This document shows positions 13,471 through 26,646 of a DNA stretch of 64,000 bases, piece after piece. The stretch comes from Ichthyophthirius multifiliis. Its lineage: Eukaryota; Ciliophora; Oligohymenophorea; Hymenostomatida. The notes under the pieces are model-generated. The model did no database searches, was not told where the DNA came from, and worked only from the letters and a program-made list of their open reading frames with translations. A program made the position numbers and the translations under genes. Positions within the stretch are counted from its first letter, which is position 1, and every line of letters starts with the position of its first letter. The DNA lies in assembly GCF_000220395.1 (NCBI RefSeq), contig NW_004086341.1, positions 22,533 to 86,532 of the forward strand, written 5' to 3'.

Positions 13471-14597
13471 TTTAATTTTAATAATAACATTTATAATAAT
13501 AATAGCAAGTATAATAATTATTATTAAAGTAATAATAAATTCCATAAGAAATTTTAATTAAAAAAACTAATTGTATATAGTCTTGTTTAAATAATGAAAT
13601 TGTTTAAAATAATAAATCCATAAATAATGATAATAAAAACGATCATTTTAACTTTATAGCCTTTAAAAATACATAAATATATAATATTTAAACATTTTCT
13701 TTATTAGATTTGAATATGTGTAAAGAAATATGTCAATAAAAACAGGTAGTAGTTTGCTTTTCGTTTTAAAAATAGATAAAAATATTATTTTTTGATGAAA
13801 TTAATTAAAAATTCAATGAAATAAAATAACATATATTCTAAAATGACCAATATGAAGGAAATATAAAAAAATTTAAATAAATACATTTTGGCACTAAAAA
13901 TATTATTTTTGTACTTTTATTCAGTGGTGAAATATATGTTTGGAAAAGTAATTAATAAATGAAACTTTTCTATAAAAACGTAAGTGATTTCGATATTATT
14001 ATTAATAAAAATAGTCTTTTTTGTATAATATACACTTTCAGTTAATAAATAGTTATGTATAATGCCAAATAAGGGACTAAAATCGATATTTTTCATACTA
14101 AATAGTGCTCTTAATTAATTTCTTGGATAAATAGTAATAATATATATATTTCATTTATACATAATAATAATTTTTGTGCTCTTCTTTTACATAAAAATAA
14201 AACTGAAGCGGAAAAATGCGAAATATTATATGAAACAACAACTTATGACTTATAAGCTATTAGTAATTTAAAATATTATAAAGAAGATTAAGTTATATGT
14301 ACCAGTCCTAAAGGAGACTTATATATTTTCGATATATAGAGCTAATAATAAACTTATATAAAATATAAAAGAGCTTAAGAAAACTAATAAATAGAATTAC
14401 TAGATTTATAAATTTTTGAAAATAAATATGTATTTATGTGTTTTAATAACCTTATAAGAATTAAAAATTTAAGAAATTTATATCTTCCTTAAACTATTTT
14501 TAAATGCGCTTCTATGGAAATAAAAAATAATAATTTTATTATTTATTATTTAACTTATAAAGATGATTCTATATAGATACATAATATTTAATTCTGA
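12918..14597 (+). CDS. B-box zinc-finger protein with coiled coil and polyQ, 559 aa
   Basis: Single exon, 560 codons. The first 31 residues hold a cluster of Cys/His with B-box-like spacing (Cys5, 11, 14, 19, 22; His23, 28: CIKCSKNACQICHINLQHEDY), which should bind zinc. A helical, Q-rich region follows (about 40-165), then an almost pure glutamine tract of 16 consecutive TAA codons (13421-13468). The C-terminal half (about 270-555) alternates short beta-like segments (NIIFVLLFSGEIYVWKS, VICTSPKGDLYIFDIQ), suggesting a WD-type beta-propeller. B-box plus coiled coil plus beta C-terminus recalls TRIM proteins, but no RING is present, so ligase activity is not implied. Ciliates have many such proteins of unknown role. 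Confidence 0.7.
13421..13468 (+). repeat. TAA microsatellite coding for polyglutamine
   Basis: Sixteen consecutive TAA codons in frame in the B-box protein, extended by mixed TAA/TAG/TTT codons on both sides. Under this code the tract is polyQ, not a block of stops. Confidence 0.9.
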
Positions 14598-14641
14598 TAA
14601 AATAAAATAAAATAAATAATATATTTTAATTTTATTTATTA

Positions 14642-14674
<33 letters not shown>

Positions 14675-15496
14675 ATATATTTTATTTATAAGTTATTATT
14701 ATTATAAAATTTTTAAAATTTATTATTCTATATTGTTCATCAACATATATATTAATTATTTTTCATATTATTATTTAGAAAATATTTTTTAATTAATAGG
14801 TTACATAATTTTATAATATGTATTATTTTTATTATATATATATAATATTAGAAAAAAAATATATATTATATTTATAATAAATATAATATATATTATAATT
14901 TTTATATTTATTATATAGACTTAAAAAAATTAAAATATAATGTATTTGGATACAAATAATAGTATATAATTTATATTATTTTAATTTTTTTTTTTATATA
15001 TTTATTTTTTATATTTAATATTATATTTTTTTATTTATTATAGTTTTTTTTAATATTATATTTTTTTTTTTTTTATATTTTTTATTATACATCTTTTTTT
15101 TTATATAAATATTATATTATATTTTATATTTTATTTTATTTAATATATTTATTTTTATTTAATTTAATTAATTTATTTTAAATTAATATACAAAATTAAA
15201 TTATAATAATAATATTTTATTTAATATATCCATAATATGAAGAATAAAATAAAATTTAATAATTAATTTATTTTAAAAATTATACAAATACAAATAAATA
15301 TGTACTCTATTTTATATTCAAATAAAAATTAAATTCAAATATAAATTATTCATACTAATTATATTAATTTTGTTTTTCTTTCCTTTCATTATATAAATTG
15401 AAATAAAAATAAATAATTTTTATCTTTTTAAAATCAATAGAAATACAAAAATAAAACAAATATAAAATAAATTTTTTAAAATATATATATAAAAAA
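14598..15496. other. AT-rich spacer with TA microsatellites
   Basis: Contains TA repeats at about 14643-14680 and 14830-14895, otherwise A/T-only sequence. No coding frame or RNA-like island seen. Confidence 0.5.
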
Positions 15497-17936
15497 ATGG
15501 GAAATTAGTGCTGTTCTTAAAGCGAAGCATAAAATTAATAACCTTAAACAAACATTCCAAACAATTTTACCGAGGAATAAGCTGAATAAAATTTATAAGC
15601 CAATTAACATTGTAAAATATAATAAAAAAAATACTTATATATATTATTATTATAAAAAATTATGAAAAAATAAAAAAATTAAAAATAAAATAAAAAAAAT
15701 AGAAGTAGAAGTACAAGTTCATGCAAATTAATAGGATGAAAATGAGGTGTTAGAAGGTATAGAAAATACAATATAAGTAGATGGTAAAAAAAAAAAAAAT
15801 AAGAAAAAAAAATTTAAATTAAATAAATATTTAAAAAATTAGAAAAAAAATTCAAAATAGAATTATAATCACTCCGGGAAGCTCTTTAAAAAGCTGACGC
15901 ATTTAAAGAAATATTCTATAATAGTTAAAATTTAACACGAACAATATATGAACTTGAATAAATATTAAACTATTTTAGCAAAACAATAGTAATTCCTTTA
16001 CATATCCTTAATGTAAAATCTGATCTTTTAGGCCTTTATGGCGACTTATAAAATTTCAGATCTTTCCATTCCCGTTTTACTTTAGAAAAATCATTTTACG
16101 AGCACCTTCCTGCAATAACTCAACTTTTAAATTTTATAAAAAATTTTATTTCCTCAAATTCTAAATACATAGAAAAAGGTGTCATAAATTACTAATAATT
16201 AGTTTTTGATTTAAATACTGATTAAAATTTTGATGAATCTTATAATAAAATAAAACTCTTAAGAAGTGCCTAAAATGAAGTTTCTGGTACAAACTTTTCC
16301 ACTTTACCCAATTATTTATATGTGGCCTTGAAAGATAAAAAAGGTTTCGAATTATGGGAAACAATACTTCCTTACTAATTTGAAGTTTCGAATAAAGATT
16401 TTGTAGAAGTATATATAAACGAGACCTATAGTTTTGATGTAAAAGATAAAATATTAGCCCTATTATATAGTATGGACTTAAATAACGACTAAAGGATTGA
16501 TATTTACCAATTTCTTTCATTTGTGGAAAGTTTCGACAATTATTTTGACAATGACGGCCGCATAATTATCGAAAAATTAGATGAATTATAAAGCCTAATC
16601 CATGTTTAAAGATTTCCTCCTAAATAAAATGTTAGTAAGTAAAACTGCTACGTTTACTAATCTGGAATGGAATATGAAGGAATTATGAACGATAAAGGTG
16701 AAAGGACTGGACATGGAGTTTTAAAAGATGAAGAATATGAATTTCAAGGCGAATTTTTGAACGACCTTCCTCACGGAAAAGGTATTGAAATAAGAAAAAA
16801 AGTAAAATATGAAGGAGATTTTTTAAATGGACTTTACCATGGATAAGGTACTTTGAGCTTTCCTAATGGAAGATCATATACAGGAAATTTTATAAATCAT
16901 TAATTTCATGGACAAGGGGAATTAATAGGCGATGATGGTATAAGATATAAAGGAGAATGGAAAAACGGGTAATTGGAAGATGGAGTAATTACTTATCATG
17001 ACAATTCTTATTACATAGGAAAAATCAAAAAGAACTTTTTTAAAGAAGGTAAAGGAATATTTTACAGCGGAGAATATTCATATACAATTTTTGAAGGAGA
17101 ATGGTATTAAGATAAGCCTTTTCAATGCAAACAATTCAGTCTAGATGACGGAGTTACAATGATTTATTAAGGACAATTCAATAATTATTATATAGAAGGA
17201 AAAGGTTCTAGATTTTATGCTGACGGAAGTGTCTATGAAGGGGAAATGTTAAGAGATAAAAAACAAGGGGAAGGTACATGTACTTATAAAGACGAGTCTA
17301 TGTTTACTGGTATTTGGGAAAATGACTTCTAGGTAGATGGAACTTATTATTATAATAAGAAAAATCTTAATAATTACTACAAGGGTACTTGGTAGAATGG
17401 AATTTAGAATGGAAAGGGAAAACATTAATACCCGTCAGGAGGTATTTATGAAGGTGAAATTTAAAATAATAAAAGACATGGATATGGAGTTTATAAATAC
17501 TCCAATGGCAATGTCTATGATGGATAATGGGTTGAAAATAATTAATAAGGAGATGGAAAATTCATCTTTTCTTCAGAAGGAGATGGTAGTGGAGATGTTT
17601 ATTACGGGTAATTTGATAAAGGGAAATTCTAAGGATTTGGACATTACATTTATAAGAAATCTAATAAATAATATATCGGTATTATTTTTTTGTTTTATTA
17701 TTATTTTTATTTAATTAAAAAAAAAAGGGTTTTGGAAAAACGATATGTGGGAAGGACATGGAAAATTCATCAATGGTGATGGAAATATAATTAAATGTGG
17801 TATTTGGAAAAATGATAAATTAGAAACTGCAGGTAATGAAAAAGATCTTGATTTCCCTTAAAATTGGTAATAGTATAAAATTAATTTAGATGATTTAAAT
17901 CGTGTTTAACCAAATTCTCAGTAAAATAATGTTTGA
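15497..17936 (+). CDS. MORN-repeat protein with EF-hand-like motif and MGNQCC terminus, 746 aa
   Basis: Model join(15497..15611, 15703..15783, 15843..17678, 17728..17936); three short GT-AG introns (91, 59, 49 nt) all keep the frame. The N-terminus MGNQCCSQ combines Gly2 for N-myristoylation with Cys5-Cys6 for palmitoylation, a dual membrane anchor. Residues about 70-330 are helical and include an EF-hand-like loop (SMDLNNDQRIDIYQF). The C-terminal half has at least twelve MORN repeats (YEGEFLNDLPHGKG, YKGEWKNGQ, YEGEIQNNKRHGYGVYKYSNG, FWKNDMWEGHGKF). MORN arrays bind membranes or scaffold cortical complexes. A Ca2+-responsive cortical or ciliary scaffold is the likely role; the partner is unknown. 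The ORF at 17337-17714 in another frame is a shadow. Confidence 0.9.
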
Positions 17937-18231
17937 CATGTATGATTTAAAAAGAAAATGGAGGATAAAAATTTTTAAAAATAAAATTTAATTATTTATT
18001 TTTTTATTATAATTATAAAAATAATGAATTATATATATATATTATTTTAGATAAGAATTTTGAAATTATATTATTATGATAAATTAATTAAATATTAAAA
18101 TAAATATTTTATATTCATAATAAAAAAATAATATTATTTTATATATTAACTAAAGTATAAAAAAAAAAAATTCAAACATATATTTAAATAAACTAAATCT
18201 TATGTATATATATTTATGATTTTTTAACTTT

Positions 18232-20260
18232 TCATATTTATTGATAATTTTTTTTGTATTAATTAATTTTTTATTATAATTAATTTAAAAATATATTTAT
18301 TTCATCATTCTTTTTATTCGAATCAACAAAATTATAATTAATTTAATGTATTTAATGTTCAATAAAATCAAAATTATTATTATTATAAAGGTATTCAAAA
18401 GAATCAATTTACTAGTTTTTCTATTTTATTTTTTATTCATATTCTTCTTAAACTTCCTATAATATTTACTAGAAATCCTCTAATTCTTAATTTGATTATT
18501 ATATAGTTTAATCTTTATCTTTAATTTTATTTTCTAAAGTTTATATTTTTATATTTAACTTAACAATTTAATTTTCTAATTATTAAATTTTAAGTAAATT
18601 TAATTAATTAGTTTATTACTACTAATTTTAGACAGCTTAGTTTTCACAATTATTTTAATCTTACTATATTTTCAAAAAATTAATATTTAGCTACTCTAGT
18701 TATGTTTTTAAATTATTATTTTCATTATTCAATTATTGAATTACTTTAAGACTTTCATCTTTTTATAATTCTAACTATTAAATTACTACTTTAAACTATT
18801 CAATTGATTTAAGATTTTAATTGTTTTATAATTCAGTTTTTTATAAATTGATTTTCAATGATTAAATTAATTGCAAGTTTTCATTCTTTTATTATTCGAA
18901 TTTCTAAACTTAATTTTTAAATTATTAAATTTCTTACAAACATTCATTATTTTATATTTAAAATTTTTAAATTTAATTCTTTAATTATAAAATTTATTTT
19001 AAGTTTTCAGTTTATTGTTATTCTAATTTTTAGACTTCATTTTTTTAAAATTCTATTTATTTCAAATTTTCGGTTTTTTATTATTCAAGTTTTAGGCTTT
19101 CGATTTTTAACTATTCGATTTATTTTAAATTTTCATTTCTAATTTTTTCCAATTATTAATTTTCATTTTTAAGAAATTCAATATATTTAAAGTTTTCGTT
19201 TTTTAAAGATACAGTATTATTTATATTTTCATTTTAAAATTATTCAATTTAATTTAAGTTTATAATTTTCATTTGTTCAATTTATTTAATATTATCTAAT
19301 TTTACTTATTCTAATTTTAAATTATCATAATTCAATTTTTCGATTAATTTTAAATTTTCATTTTAAGTATTTTTTAATTATTAATATTGATATATTAATT
19401 TTTTATTTTCATTTTATATTTATTCATTTATTTCAATAAATTATATATTATCTTTATTTAATTCAGTTATTTTTAAAGCAGATTATTATAATTATTGTTT
19501 TAAATCTTCAGATTCAATATTTTACTTTTCAATTTATAATTAATAACTTAAAGCTAAATCTTAACTTTATTTTAATAATTATTAATATTTCAACAATTCT
19601 TATTTAAATATTTTTTATTAAGACTAATCTTTTTCTACAAAGCTTTAAGTTAAATAATCTTTAATTTGTGATATAGTAGTTGATATTTGTTCATTTTTTT
19701 CATCAAACTATTGTTAAAATCTCAAAACCTAAAAATATTATAAATAATAAAAAAAAATATATATTAATAATAAAAATATATATAATATATATAAATATAT
19801 ATATATAAATATATATGTTTATATGTATATAAACATTTTAAATTAATTTAAATAAATATTATTTTAAATATATAAAAATATCTATATAAATATAATATCA
19901 TATAATTTATTTTTAAATATATTATTTTTATTTATTTTTTATAAAATATTATAAAATTACATCTTCTTCTAATTATTATTTTTCTTTTATTAATTTAATA
20001 ATGTTTTGTTGCTGTATACTTTTTTCATTTTCAATTTTTTTTTATTTTTCTTCCATTTCTTTAACTTTATTATTTTACTTCTCTATTGTTTCATTCAGAT
20101 TATTTTTATCTTCATTTAATTATTATATTTTTTAGCTAAGATTTTTTTAAGATTTTTCTTTTACTTTCATTGCATTTTCTAATTCTTTTTAAAGTTTAAT
20201 TATTTAGTTTTAAACAGCTTTCATATCATCAGCTGTATATATTATTTCAAAATCTTCCAT
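18232..20260 (-). CDS. Long Gln-rich coiled-coil protein with internal repeats, 598 aa
   Basis: Model complement(18232..19728, 19961..20260); the 232-nt intron contains TA microsatellites. The protein begins MEDFEIIYTADDMKAVQNQIIKLQKELENA and is coiled coil nearly throughout. From about residue 220 to 430 it is built of degenerate repeats of about 11 residues around the core NENLKQIEQLK (for example IRNENLKQIEQLKIESLKLEQQKTENLKQIEFQKNE). Glutamines come almost entirely from TAA. No motor, kinase or membrane motif is present. The make-up suggests a fibrous cytoskeletal or centrosome/basal-body component, which is inference. The 11-residue spacing is unusual for a plain heptad coil. Confidence 0.75.
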
Positions 20261-21051
20261 TTTTTTTTTATTATTTTTTTTTTTAATTATAAAATTTTAA
20301 TAGAAAAATAATTAATTATCTATCTCCAATAAATTATAATTAAGAAAAAATATATTATATATAAAATATTTATTAATAATTATCTATAATAATTTAAAAC
20401 ATAATTTTTTATATTTTTTTTCTTTAATTTTCTATTTTAAATATTATTTAAAATATTACCAAATTTTAAAAGTTATTTTAATTAAAATATATAGTTTTTT
20501 TATTTAAAAACTTTTAATTATTCTCATTTTTTTATGAAAAAAATTCACAAATTTAACTCGAAAATAAATTTAAAATTTGAAAAATAAGAAAAAAAAAAAT
20601 AATAATAATAATAGAAAATATAAGATTATTTTAAAAATAATTTATAAGAATATATAAATATATTAATAGTTTTTATTTTTTGATTATAAAATATAGAAAA
20701 ATACCAAAAAATTATATTATTTTAATAATTAAATTAATAAATTGAAATTATATTTAAATAAAAATATATGTAACATAAAATTATCAAAAAGACGATAATA
20801 AATTTACATATTCATTTATATTTTACAAATTATATTTATATTTTCTAATTTTCTCCATATTATTAAATGAAGTTTAAAAAGTAAAATATTTATTCTTTAA
20901 TATTATATATAAAAAATAAACAATTGAAAGTTAAATACAATTTAATAATGATATTTTTTTTTAAATTTAAAAATAATATAAATATATTATTTATCCCTCT
21001 TTTAAATTAACTTTATTAATATATTTTTTCTAAAAATATTGTTTCTTTCAA
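20261..21051. other. AT-rich spacer between two minus-strand genes
   Basis: About 0.8 kb of A/T-only sequence between the start codon of the coiled-coil gene and the stop of the upstream eight-exon gene. Nothing coding is recognised. Confidence 0.5.
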
Positions 21052-23182
21052 TCAAATTTATTAAGTTTAATTTTCATCATTAAATACAAATTATTCGAAG
21101 CTGACCATATTTTTATTATCATTGTTATTATTATTATCATTATAATACATAATATTATACAATTTATTTGGAGTTTTTTAAAAATCTAAATTCTAATTAC
21201 TTAAACTAAAAGCATTATACTTTTTATTTATTCTAATATTTTAAGAAGTTTTACATCTGTTTAGTTATTTACTAAACATATTATATCTGTTTTACTAACT
21301 ACTTTATATAAAATTTCTTAAATTTAATTAAGATTCTTATTAAGTAAACATAGAAAATCTTAATAAATTATTATCTTTTAAAGACTTTTTTTATTGTTTT
21401 TTTTTTTTTTTTTAAATAAAATATTATTTATGAAAAAATAAAACAAAAATTTATATATTACTTAAGAATTCGCATTTAAAGGTGTTCTAACATCCCTTAA
21501 TAATTATTAGCTTTATGAAATTATCAAATCTGATTTTTATTAAAAAACTTTAAATGATGTCTAAATTTTTCTTTATTTATTCATAAATATTTATTATTAT
21601 TTATTAAAGCATTTAATTTCATTTAATGGGCGTGCTTTGTTTGTAATAGCTTTAAATTAATATTTATTAATGATATATAAAATATTAATCTTTAATATTA
21701 TATATATTTTATTATACATTAAGTTTAATTTAATTGAAGTAAATCTTAATTTATTTAGTTATTATATTAAGTTGTTCCTTTCTCATAAAATAGTAATCCT
21801 TTCTACATTTTTTCACCTATTATTTTCGATAAATCTAATTAAAATGATTTTTTGAAACTATCTTCTATATAAAGTGTTTTTTGTAATCTTTTTTTTTTTT
21901 TTTTCTTTAAATATTTTTTTTTATATATATATATAGTTATATACATATTTTGAAGTATTTATTTCTTTTTAATTGATAAATTTGCACAACTCCCTTAAAT
22001 TTTTAAAATAAATATAAAATAATAAGAATTAAATAATTTCTATTTTATTGTTTACTATTTTTTAAGTTTAAAAAATTTGCTACTTTTGTTTTTGCGAAAT
22101 CAATTTGTTATAAATAACTTGTATATTCATCTAATGTATAAGTAAGTAAAAAATAAAAGTTTGAAATAATATCTTCTATCTAATATTTTTTAATTTGATA
22201 TTCGACTTTTTTTTTTTAATAAAAAATAATACAAATTTTGGAATTTATCCATTTAAATTTCCTTTGAAAAATATTTTTTCTAAAATAACTTCTTTTTATA
22301 TTTTTCCATTATTTTCTTCTCTAGATGCATAAACCTATTAAAAATAATAATAATATTTATTAAAAATAAATATTATAATAATTACCACTACTATAACTAA
22401 TTATGTTTTAAATAATAAAGATTATTATATAATTTATTAAGAAAATATTTATTTCTAATCTTAGTCAATTCTAATATTATTAATTATATTAAATCTTTAT
22501 GTTTTCAAATCAATTATCATTGCATTTAATTGAAAATAATTTTTGCTATCTTATATTTATAATATTAAATATATATTATTTTATTTTACATATTTATTTG
22601 ACTTCTAACCAATTTACACTAAAAAAAGATTGAGGGCCTTTTAGTTTTTAATTATATAAATATTTAGAACTTTAATTCTATTAGATTAAAAGTTAACCAT
22701 GGACTTAAAACATATGTTTTTATACTATTTTTTATAATTTAATTATTTTTTATAAATTTTTTACTTATATTCTTTTAATTTTATTAGTTATATTTTTTAA
22801 CTTCTAAGTATATTTTTTCCTTTTAATCTTAATAATGTTTTAATGATTAATTTTTAAATTGTTTGCTTATATAATTAGTATTAATTTGTGATTCATTATT
22901 ATAATAATTTTTAATATTTTATGAGCTTTAATTATTATTAAGTTTATTTTATTTTATATTCATTAAAGTTTTAAAATTTGGTTATTGAAAAAATTCTATA
23001 TTTTAATTATTTAATTTAATTTACATTAAAGCATTTACATTTTATACATCAATACTTTTATAATCTGTTTTTAATAAATATATTTATAATATTTTATATT
23101 TTAATTAACTAGGTGTTTTAAGTATAAGCATATCTTTAAAATTTTTTTGAGAAACACTTGTAAATTTTCTTTTTTACAACAT
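21052..23182 (-). CDS. Hypothetical protein, eight exons, 564 aa
   Basis: Model complement(21052..21384, 21462..21649, 21718..21887, 21945..21993, 22056..22179, 22233..22334, 22386..22549, 22618..23182). All seven introns are GT-AG, 51-77 nt, and the exons sum to an exact multiple of three. The N-terminal third is K/N/Q rich. The middle holds a short hydrophobic patch (LVIVVVYASREENNG) and an amphipathic region (FIEDIISNFYFLLTYTLDEYTSYLQQIDFAKTKVANFLNLK). Near residue 430 the string LLRDVRTPLNAN resembles a histidine-kinase H-box with Arg in place of His, but no ATPase domain follows, so this is probably coincidence. The C-terminus is N/Q-rich. No family recognised; splice choices at exons 1-3 are the least certain. 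Confidence 0.55.
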
Positions 23183-23486
23183 TTTAATAATATTTTTTTT
23201 TTAAATGTAATATATTTTTAATAATTTTTATATTAAATTAAATATTAAAAAATCATTTGAATTTTATTTTTCATTCTTATATAAATAAAATATTTCAATA
23301 AAAATGTTATTAATATGCATTTAATTTTAATATTTTAAATACCATTTTTTAAGTTTTAAATATTAATATATCATTTATATTAACTAAATATAAAAGAAAA
23401 TAAAAAAATAATTGCTATTTAATAATTAAACAAAAAAACAAAAGATAATTAAAAAAAAGAAATTAAACAAAACAAAAATTCTTAAA

Positions 23487-24404
23487 ATGTATTTATTCAA
23501 ATTAAGTAATATGATGATTACTAAATATTCTTTTTTTTGCTACCTAAGCTATTTATAAAAACTAGAAAATAACTATATAGAAGACATATTCTTTTTTCAA
23601 AAAGCAAGAATGAAAAGTTAACAAAAGACAGCAGTAAAAGATACAAACCTTTCAATTACAGATGACAAGCATTAAACAAATTTTTACAAATCTTCTCTTT
23701 ATACCAAATTAATTGCAATAACCGAACTTAAAACATTAATTGGTCCTCCTATAAAAATTAAATCGTAAAAATATAATAAAAATAAATTTAAGAATCATTC
23801 AATAAAGAAAACTTAACTAAAAAAATTAAAACAGACGAAAGTATTAATTAAAGGTAAATAAAAAAGATCTCTCACAATAAATATAGCTTAAAAATCCTAT
23901 AAAAACTCCTCCTCCCCCCCCCCCCCCACAACAAATCTCTCTATTCTATTCATATTATAAATAGAATCTATATAAGATATAAGATAACATATTATTTCCC
24001 TCTAAATAAGAAGGCAACAGGAATAAAGGCATATAATTAGAATTTTTAAAGCATCAATAAGAAATAGAATATTTTAAAAAAGATTAATTTTGTTTAGCTT
24101 AATTGTTTTATTTAATAATTTTATTATATTTCATCTTTTTTTTATTCTATTTATTTTTCTTCTCATTCTCTCTATTTATTGGACTTCGCCTTCTCCTTTT
24201 ATGCGATTATATGAATCTGATTTTAAATATAAAATACCGAAATTACAATTAATAAAATAATATATCAAAAGACAAAAATAAAATTTTCCCAAATTATCTT
24301 CAAAAAATCAAATTGTTATTTAATCTAATAAAATCCAAAAATAATCATAATCTCTTTTTTTATAAAAATATAAATTAAATTTATATTTTTTAAATTATAT
24401 TTGA
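23487..24404 (+). CDS. Uncertain ORF, 305 aa, containing a C14 run
   Basis: A continuous TGA-free frame from ATG 23487 to TGA 24402-24404. GC content is clearly above the flanks, which argues for function, but a 300-codon TGA-free frame is not rare in this code. The product is basic (KKTQLKKLKQTKVLIKGKQKR) with an SSSPPPPPTT tract encoded across a run of 14 C (23914-23927), then a strongly hydrophobic stretch (FNNFIIFHLFFILFIFLLILSIYW) that could span a membrane. No known domain. It could equally contain unrecognised introns or be a non-coding GC-richer island. Confidence 0.3.
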
Positions 24405-24914
24405 TTTACATGACCTTATTCTCATTAATAATCCTCTATTTAATATTTTAAAAATATATAATTTAACAAAATTATAATAATAAATAATAGTTTATCTTTT
24501 AACCCTATTATGTCTATTAATGAGTATAAAATTAAAATTAATAATGATTTTATCATCCCTAATAATAAATAATTCTTTAAAGACATATTTTAGTATCCTA
24601 ATATATATATATATATATATTCATATTTTGTTTTCTATTTAAATGTTTTTTTAAAATTGAGCATGAAAATCTGATCGGAAAAAACTACTATATAATATAA
24701 AAATGTGAAAGTAAATATTAATTATTACTTTAATTTTTTATTAAATTATTAGTTTTAAATTAAAAGATATTTTTAATTTTACTAAATATTATATACAAAA
24801 AAAAATGATTAAAATTAAATGATATAATAATATATTATAAAAGATAAATTTTGAATATTAAACTAAAAAATAAAAAAATATAAAAAAAAAATATTTTTAT
24901 ATTTATTTTTTTCC
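24405..24914. other. Spacer between convergent transcription units
   Basis: A/T-rich, with a TA repeat at about 24600-24620. No gene seen. Confidence 0.5.
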
Positions 24915-25755
24915 TCAAATTTTTTATTCAACTTATTAATTAATTTCAATAATAGTAGTTTCACTTTCATAATTCCACCATAAAGTAAAAATAAAAAGAA
25001 CTAAAGAAACCCAAATAATAATCTTTTAGGTTTTACTTAATTACTTACTAACTTATTTTGTTTATTCATTAAGAAAACAATCCTTTTTATGTTAATTATT
25101 AAAACTATTTAATCCATGTAACTAATGCAAATCTTCAAAATCTTCTTCGCTATCTAAAATATGTTTTTAATCTAAATAATCTTAATAATTAGACTTAAAA
25201 CTATATTAGAAAACTTTATCTTTTTACCTCATTTTGAGAATTTTGTTTCCCTCGCAATAATCCAGACTTTCAGGTTCTAACTAAGGATTAGGAGGAATAT
25301 ATGGAGGTTCATTTAATAAAGGATTCTTAAATTCTTCTTAATAAATATATTGTTCGTTTTCTTATAATTAGTTTTCTTATAATTAAATATTTTTAAATAA
25401 GAAATCTTCTTCAAAATCTAATTTTCATTAATTAAATATAATTAATATTTATAATTACTTTTTTATTTTATATTAGGTTTGGCTTATTTTATATCTTTTG
25501 TTTGTTATAAAGCTTTTTACTAAAGAACTTAATTAATTTAATTTTTTAAAATCTAACTTTATATTTATTATTAAAGTTAAATATCTTTTTATTGTTAAAG
25601 AAGTTAATCTTGTTCTTATCTTTATTTAGAATCAATTATTACCTTGCTTTAAGATTGCATATTTTTTTTTTTCTTCCTCCTTTTTTTATATTTCTTTTAG
25701 CTTCTTAAAGTTTTAATTTTAATATGTTTCTATCTACTTCTTGCTATAATTATTA

Positions 25756-25814
<59 letters not shown>

Positions 25815-26575
25815 TTTTTTATAAATATTATTGCAGTTATATTTCTTTCATTTTTTCTTCTTTTTATTTTTCTTCTTGTTTTTTTTATTCATCAATAAAT
25901 TTTTTTTATTATTCTAATTATTTTTGTTGTTATTGTGCTAATATTAATTATACTACATTATTATTACCATATTTTTTTTTTTTATTTTATTATTGTTATA
26001 TTTTTTATTATTATTCATATTATTGTTATTATTCTTATTATATTTATTATTGTTATTATTCTTTTAATTCTTTTTATTTTTATACATATTCTTTTTATCT
26101 TTTTAAATAATCAGCATATGAAGGATTACATCTTAGCAAATATTCTTAATAATTTTCTTTTTGACTATCAAAAGGTTCATAATATTTTTAATTTTTATCA
26201 ATTTAATTATTTTAAATTTCATCAGGTGTAAATTCAACATCATTTTATTTAAGCCATTCTCTAATTTCTTTTAAATTTTCACTTTAAATTCTTTTAAATT
26301 CATTTTTAATGGACTCATCGTTTGGATTAATTCCTAATTTTTAAGAAATATTAATTAATTTTTATGAAGGTTTATTTAAATCAAGCTTTGCAATTTTCTC
26401 GATTTAACTTTTTGATTAATTTGCTAATTAAAGCTTTTATTCAAGTTCTTTAGCTTCTTCCAATTTCCCTGCTTATTCACACATTTTTATCATATCTTTA
26501 CCTTTTCCATCTATAAGTTTTCCTAATTCTATAATTTCTTTAGGTATCTTTAGAAAAATAAAATAAATAAAAAAA

Positions 26576-26611
<36 letters not shown>

Positions 26612-26615
26612 TAAT

Positions 26616-26646
<31 letters not shown>

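Noticed and set aside
17337-17714. 125-aa plus-strand ORF
   Set aside because: Out-of-frame shadow of the MORN repeats, whose true frame continues through TAA and TAG codons.
21384-21649. Histidine-kinase phosphoacceptor motif (LLRDVRTPLNAN)
   Set aside because: The His is Arg and no ATPase domain or receiver follows; the short match is probably chance.
25724-26231. Tyr/Phe/Ile-rich plus-strand ORFs
   Set aside because: They are the antisense of the polyQ part of the TPR gene; the composition follows the TAA/ATT repeat only.
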